Positions 60,457-64,000 of a DNA stretch of 64,000 bases are shown one piece after another. Numbering within the stretch: the first letter of the stretch is position 1; each line of letters starts with the position of its first letter. The DNA is taken from assembly GCF_001708965.1 (NCBI RefSeq), contig NZ_LVJW01000003.1:1612001-1676000 (forward strand), given 5' to 3'. Below the pieces are notes generated by a model. That model was not told where the DNA came from and searched no databases. It was given only the letters and a program-made list of their open reading frames with translations. The DNA is from Candidatus Thiodiazotropha endoloripes (lineage in GTDB: Bacteria; Pseudomonadota; Gammaproteobacteria; Chromatiales; Chromatiaceae). Position numbers and translations under genes: made by a program.

Positions 60457-61319
60457 TTCTTTTTACCTCGCAGATACATGCGGAAGGCGATCGAGATGCT
60501 GTTCATGATCAGTACCATGGCGATCAGTACCAGCGCCACACCAAAGGGCAGCTCTTCCGGTACGCCTGGTACTTGGGTTGCCACCACAAACAGATGCAGC
60601 GACATCGCCATGGTCTGATCGAATACGCCCTGAGGCAGGAATGGCAGGAAGAATGCCGCACCGGTAAACATGATCGGTGCGGTCTCGCCTGCGGTGCGGG
60701 AGACTTCGAGAATCACACCGGTCAAAATGCCGCTGATCGCATTCGGCAGCACAATCCGTCGGATGGTCTGCCATCGGGTCGCACCCATATTCCAACAGGC
60801 TTCACGAAACGCCTGTGGCACCGCTCTCAGTGACTCACGGGTTGATACGATGACGATCGGCAGGGTCATGATGGCCAGAGTCAGGCTGGCGGCCAGTATG
60901 CTGGTGCCAAAGCCGAAAAAGATGACGAAGGCACCGACACCGAAGAGCGCGTGAACAATGGACGGAACACCGGCCAGGTTGATGATGGCCAACTGGATGA
61001 TGCGGGTAAACCAGTTGTCCCCCGCATACTCATTCAGATAGATGGCTGCCGCTACACCCAAGGGCACAGAGGCGAGCAGGGCAACGGCAACGATCCATAC
61101 GGTTCCCAACAGGGCGGGGAAGATGCCGCCGGCGGTCATCCCATCGGTGGGATTGGTAAACAGGAAATCGATTGAAATAACACTGCCGCCTTTTGAAACC
61201 AGGGTGAACAGAATAATCGCCACCGGCACGATCAGCAGTATGGTCATCATGAGAAAAAGCATGCGAAACAGGCCTTGTACCCGTTTGTTTCTGGCATTCA
61301 GATCGGATTCTGCAAACAT
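60450..61319 (-). CDS. pstA: Phosphate ABC transporter permease PstA
   Basis: 289 residues. Membrane helices start at LFLMMTILLIVPVAIILF. The ABC permease coupling motif (EACWNMGATRWQTIRRIVLPNAISGIL) and FTGAAFFLPF are PstA-like. The start at 61319 lies five bases before the pstC stop. Its partner in the membrane is PstC. Confidence 0.95.
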   Translation of the reverse strand: MFAESDLNARNKRVQGLFRMLFLMMTILLIVPVAIILFTLVSKGGSVISIDFLFTNPTDGMTAGGIFPALLGTVWIVAVALLASVPLGVAAAIYLNEYAGDNWFTRIIQLAIINLAGVPSIVHALFGVGAFVIFFGFGTSILAASLTLAIMTLPIVIVSTRESLRAVPQAFREACWNMGATRWQTIRRIVLPNAISGILTGVILEVSRTAGETAPIMFTGAAFFLPFLPQGVFDQTMAMSLHLFVVATQVPGVPEELPFGVALVLIAMVLIMNSISIAFRMYLRGKKKW

Positions 61320-61324
61320 CTGCC

Positions 61325-62257
61325 TTACCCCTTACGGATGCCACGGACAATCAGATCCGCAGTCAGGTTGATCAGAAAAGTAATGATGAAGAGGAAGATG
61401 CCGATGGTGAACAACGCCTGATAGTGAGGCGAACCCACGGCGGTTTCACCCAGCTCTGCGGCAATGGTGGCGGTCAATGCCCTCACCGGATCGAACAGAC
61501 TGCCCGGAATATTCACCGCATGGCCGGTGGCCATCAGCACAGCCATGGTCTCACCGAAGCCACGGCCGACACCGAGCAGTACCGCGCCCAACAATCCATT
61601 TTTCGCAGCTGGCAGCACGGTCTTGAAGATCACCTGCCAGCGGGTTGCCCCAAGGGCCTCTGCGGCTTCCCGGTAACGGTCTGGCACCGCTTTTAGCGCA
61701 TCTTCCGCGATCGACGTCATGATTGGTGCCGCCATCAGTCCGAGGATGATGCCGGCATTCAACACATTCAGGCCGACCGGCACATCGAACAGATCGATAA
61801 TCAGCGGATTCATGATCGACAAGCCGATGAAGCCCCAGACGACTGATGGAATGGCGGCCAACAGCTCAACCAGTACCTTGAGTGTTTCGCGGACTTTTCC
61901 TGTAGCGAACTCACCGATATAGATGGCGGCGCCAAGAGAAAAGGGGATGGCGACGATCATTGCCAGACCGGTGACACTGGCGGTGCCGGCAATCAGTGCC
62001 AGGATACCGTACTCCGGTGCATCTTCATCAGAAGGTTCCCAGAAAGGTGAGAGGAAGAACTCCCTGAAGGTGAAATCCTCAAACAGAAACCCAAGTCCCT
62101 CCATGGTGATGAAGACAAAGATACCGATAATGAAGATGATGGCGGAGATGCCGGCAAAGAAGACAATAAGCTGAACAAACTTATCAATGTACCAATCTAG
62201 GTCCCGACGGTCGAAGTCCTCGGTTTTGGTTACCTTCATAGGAATGGCTTCGGGCAT
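61325..62257 (-). CDS. pstC: Phosphate ABC transporter permease PstC
   Basis: 310 residues from the ATG at 62257, with an excellent GGAGGG ribosome site; the frame is open to 62275 but that start overlaps the phoU-fusion end. Marks are SPFWEPSDEDAPEYGILALIAGTASVTGLAM, VELLAAIPSVVWGF, the EAA loop (EALGATRWQVIFKTVLPAAKNGLL) and VGRGFGETMAV. It imports phosphate together with PstA. The start follows the phoU stop by one base. Confidence 0.95.
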   Translation of the reverse strand: MPEAIPMKVTKTEDFDRRDLDWYIDKFVQLIVFFAGISAIIFIIGIFVFITMEGLGFLFEDFTFREFFLSPFWEPSDEDAPEYGILALIAGTASVTGLAMIVAIPFSLGAAIYIGEFATGKVRETLKVLVELLAAIPSVVWGFIGLSIMNPLIIDLFDVPVGLNVLNAGIILGLMAAPIMTSIAEDALKAVPDRYREAAEALGATRWQVIFKTVLPAAKNGLLGAVLLGVGRGFGETMAVLMATGHAVNIPGSLFDPVRALTATIAAELGETAVGSPHYQALFTIGIFLFIITFLINLTADLIVRGIRKG

Positions 62258-62258
62258 T

Positions 62259-63332
62259 TCAGGCACCCTCCCCACGAAGCAGTTCCATCAGGTCCTTAAT
62301 CAGTACGGCAAGCTGGTGGTAGAGATGATCAAAGTCATGACTGTCCTCATCATGGGGGATTTCGCCAAGCTCCCACTCCAGTGCAGAGGTATGGAACGGC
62401 AGTTTCGGCAGATAGGATTCAATATTGCCTTGCAGGCTGATGATTACATGTTGATCTGAGATCTCTTTTTCAGTCATCTGCTCGAGGCTGTTGATGCCCG
62501 CCTGACTATAGTCGATACCCTTGCTTTGCAGAAATGTGGCAAGATTACTGTTGATCTCTGCGGCTGCAACACTTCCCGCGCTGCTGTATCTGCCCACATC
62601 GGGGTGGTTACGACGGGCAATTGCTTCGGCCAGTTGGGAGTGACTGCTGTTGTCCTCATCGACAAACAGGATGTTGAAGATTTTAGGTTTCTTCTGCTCA
62701 CCGGTGACGGCAAATATCGTATCCTCACAGAGGTTTTTTGATTGATCGGCGATACGCTTGAGCTGGGTGAAGACGACAAAGATCGCCAGCACTTCAGCCA
62801 CCCGCTGACGATCGTCATTGGCCATCATCTCGGTATAGACGACGTCAAGATTGTGTTCCAGTTCATCCGCCATGACCATGGTGCTTTTTGCCAGTTCCGC
62901 ATTCAGTTCGGTGAATGCCTTGATCGACTGTTTCAGCATCAGCATGGTTTCACCCGCAACCCGGTCCAATTCTCTGCTGAGATTGCCACTGGGCGGTTCT
63001 GAGAGCTGCGCGGATTCACGGGCTATGGTGACTGCATAATCACCAATACGTTCCAGCTCGATATTGGCGCGGATCACCGATGAGAGCAGACGTAGATGGC
63101 CACCGCTGGGGATATGAATAGCAAAAAAACGGTGACAGATCCGATCGATTTCCCGCATACAGCGATTGATCGGGTTGTCATTCAATACCGTGGTAAAGGC
63201 GAGTTTTCGATTACCGGTCTGTAAGGCGTAAACCGAGTTCTTAACAGCCTCCTGAACCTGTGCCCCCATTTTGGCGACTCGGTCGTGTAGATCTTTGAGG
63301 TCTCGTTCTAATCGTTCTTCAAGATGGGACAT
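62259..63332 (-). CDS. phoU: PhoU fused to a catalytically degenerate LMW-phosphatase domain
   Basis: 357 residues. Residues 1-215 are PhoU, with two three-helix repeats (IELERIGDYAVTIA; LKRIADQSKNLCEDT). Residues 219-357 align with LMW-PTP/arsenate reductase folds: FNILFVDEDNSSHSQLAEAIARR, then YSSAGS. The P-loop Cys is replaced by Asp225 and the Arg by His231, and the usual Asp-Pro acid segment reads GEIP. The domain should bind an anion poorly and cannot act by the known mechanism. PhoU normally transmits transporter state to the PhoR kinase. The gene sits between pstS and pstC rather than last. Confidence 0.9.
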   Translation of the reverse strand: MSHLEERLERDLKDLHDRVAKMGAQVQEAVKNSVYALQTGNRKLAFTTVLNDNPINRCMREIDRICHRFFAIHIPSGGHLRLLSSVIRANIELERIGDYAVTIARESAQLSEPPSGNLSRELDRVAGETMLMLKQSIKAFTELNAELAKSTMVMADELEHNLDVVYTEMMANDDRQRVAEVLAIFVVFTQLKRIADQSKNLCEDTIFAVTGEQKKPKIFNILFVDEDNSSHSQLAEAIARRNHPDVGRYSSAGSVAAAEINSNLATFLQSKGIDYSQAGINSLEQMTEKEISDQHVIISLQGNIESYLPKLPFHTSALEWELGEIPHDEDSHDFDHLYHQLAVLIKDLMELLRGEGA

Positions 63333-63384
63333 TGATTAATGCTCCGTGGGTAGACCGTTTATTATCTTGGCTATGCCGTACACA

Positions 63385-63434
63385 CCGGATTGGTTGGTCT
63401 GACATTCTGGAAATCAGACCACCAACCAATCCGG
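63385..63434 (-). terminator. Hairpin between pstS and phoU
   Basis: A long imperfect stem: CCGGATTGGTTGGTCTGA on one side and TCAGACC then ACCAACCAATCCGG on the other, with a three-base bulge. It starts 25 bases after the pstS stop. Such stems raise binding-protein expression over the rest of the operon by protecting its mRNA or by partial termination. Confidence 0.65.
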
Positions 63435-63459
63435 GATTATGTTGAGTCGGGTCTGAGTA

Positions 63460-64000
63460 TCAGTTGCAACTCACATCTCTGGTCGGGGCGTAGCCTTTTT
63501 TCTTCAGGATGCACTGGCCCACATCACTCTTTACCCAGTCCATATACTCTTTGATTTTGCCTGCAGGCTCACCATTGGTGTACATCAGCAGGGGACGGGC
63601 AATTGGGTAGCTGCGATCGCTGGCGGTTGAAACGCTGGGATTGACACAGGTTTCACCTGCCTGCTTGGCGATACAGGCCATTTTGATATGATCAGTCGCA
63701 TAGGCCAGACCGCTGTAGCCGATAGCGCATGGGGTTTTCTCTACCAGGTCGACTACATCTTTAGAGCCGTGCATGTCGAGGGTTCCCTGACGGAATTTGC
63801 CTTTTTTGCCGAGCACCGCCTTTTTAAAATAGGCGTAGGTACCGGAGTTGTTCTGCCGACTGACGACCACAATTTTATCACTCTTACAGCCCGGTACACT
63901 CAGGCCGAGATCAGACCACTTGGTGGCTTTACCGCCACGGGCAAATACTGCTTTCAGTTGATCGTAATTGAATTCAGTTGCTGGATTGTTGCTGTGAATG
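63460..64000 (-). CDS. pstS: Phosphate-binding protein PstS, C-terminal part
   Basis: The gene enters from the right edge; about 179 C-terminal residues are visible. VVVSRQNNSGTYAYF is the PstS phosphate-contact segment. CAIGYSGLAYA and YPIARPLLMYT are typical of the second lobe, and the ending VGQCILKKKGYAPTRD fits long PstS forms. Several Cys could form disulfides. It is the periplasmic receptor feeding PstCA, and the first gene seen of the operon. Confidence 0.93.
   Translation of the reverse strand, partial: IHSNNPATEFNYDQLKAVFARGGKATKWSDLGLSVPGCKSDKIVVVSRQNNSGTYAYFKKAVLGKKGKFRQGTLDMHGSKDVVDLVEKTPCAIGYSGLAYATDHIKMACIAKQAGETCVNPSVSTASDRSYPIARPLLMYTNGEPAGKIKEYMDWVKSDVGQCILKKKGYAPTRDVSCN

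Overview
The window reads as chromosomal DNA of a free-living or symbiotic sulfur-oxidising gammaproteobacterium, probably Chromatiales-like. The evidence is a sulfur-globule-type structural protein gene (30425-30739), a tusA-dsrE2 sulfur-trafficking pair (39206-40110), hypE for NiFe-hydrogenase maturation, a gammaproteobacterial RNase E / RluC / S49 peptidase neighbourhood, and moderate GC content. Assignment to a genus is not possible from the sequence alone. No rRNA, tRNA or CRISPR array was recognised.

Layout. 1-7340: end of an RND adaptor gene, two alpha/beta hydrolases, a class I aldolase, an SDR/AraC pair and a TetR regulator with a clear tandem operator. 7412-20924: a large secreted subtilisin-like protease divergent from a ten-gene type II secretion operon (D-E-F-H-I-J-K-L-M-C-like) that has no gspG or gspO. 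21113-27971: housekeeping block (LMW phosphatase, rne, rluC, HAD phosphatase, S49 peptidase). 28017-34039: DUF364 protein, hypE, sulfur globule protein, a class V aminotransferase and two small secreted or membrane proteins, with two copies of a palindromic repeat. 34040-42953: c-di-GMP signalling (a binding-protein / GGDEF-EAL-CZB pair and a heme-motif diguanylate cyclase) flanking tusA-dsrE2 and a TetR regulator that shares an operator with tusA. 43289-45616: a large unrecognised protein.

45617-58806 looks like an accessory island. It begins next to a frameshifted tyrosine-recombinase remnant and carries a metal-efflux RND pair, a His-rich periplasmic protein, then a copper-resistance operon (small Cys-rich protein, CopA, CopB, cytochrome c, DUF411, DUF4399, SHOCT) behind a CsoR-like operator. 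It ends with small membrane ORFs flanked by inverted repeats that may be gene-cassette sites.

58807-64000 (minus strand) is a phosphate uptake operon, pstS-phoU-pstC-pstA-pstB2-pstB1. Two features stand out. It encodes two different PstB ATPases with complementary defects, predicting an asymmetric heterodimer with a single canonical ATP site. Its PhoU carries a C-terminal LMW-phosphatase-like domain that has lost the catalytic Cys and Arg. These are the strongest candidates for something undescribed in this window.
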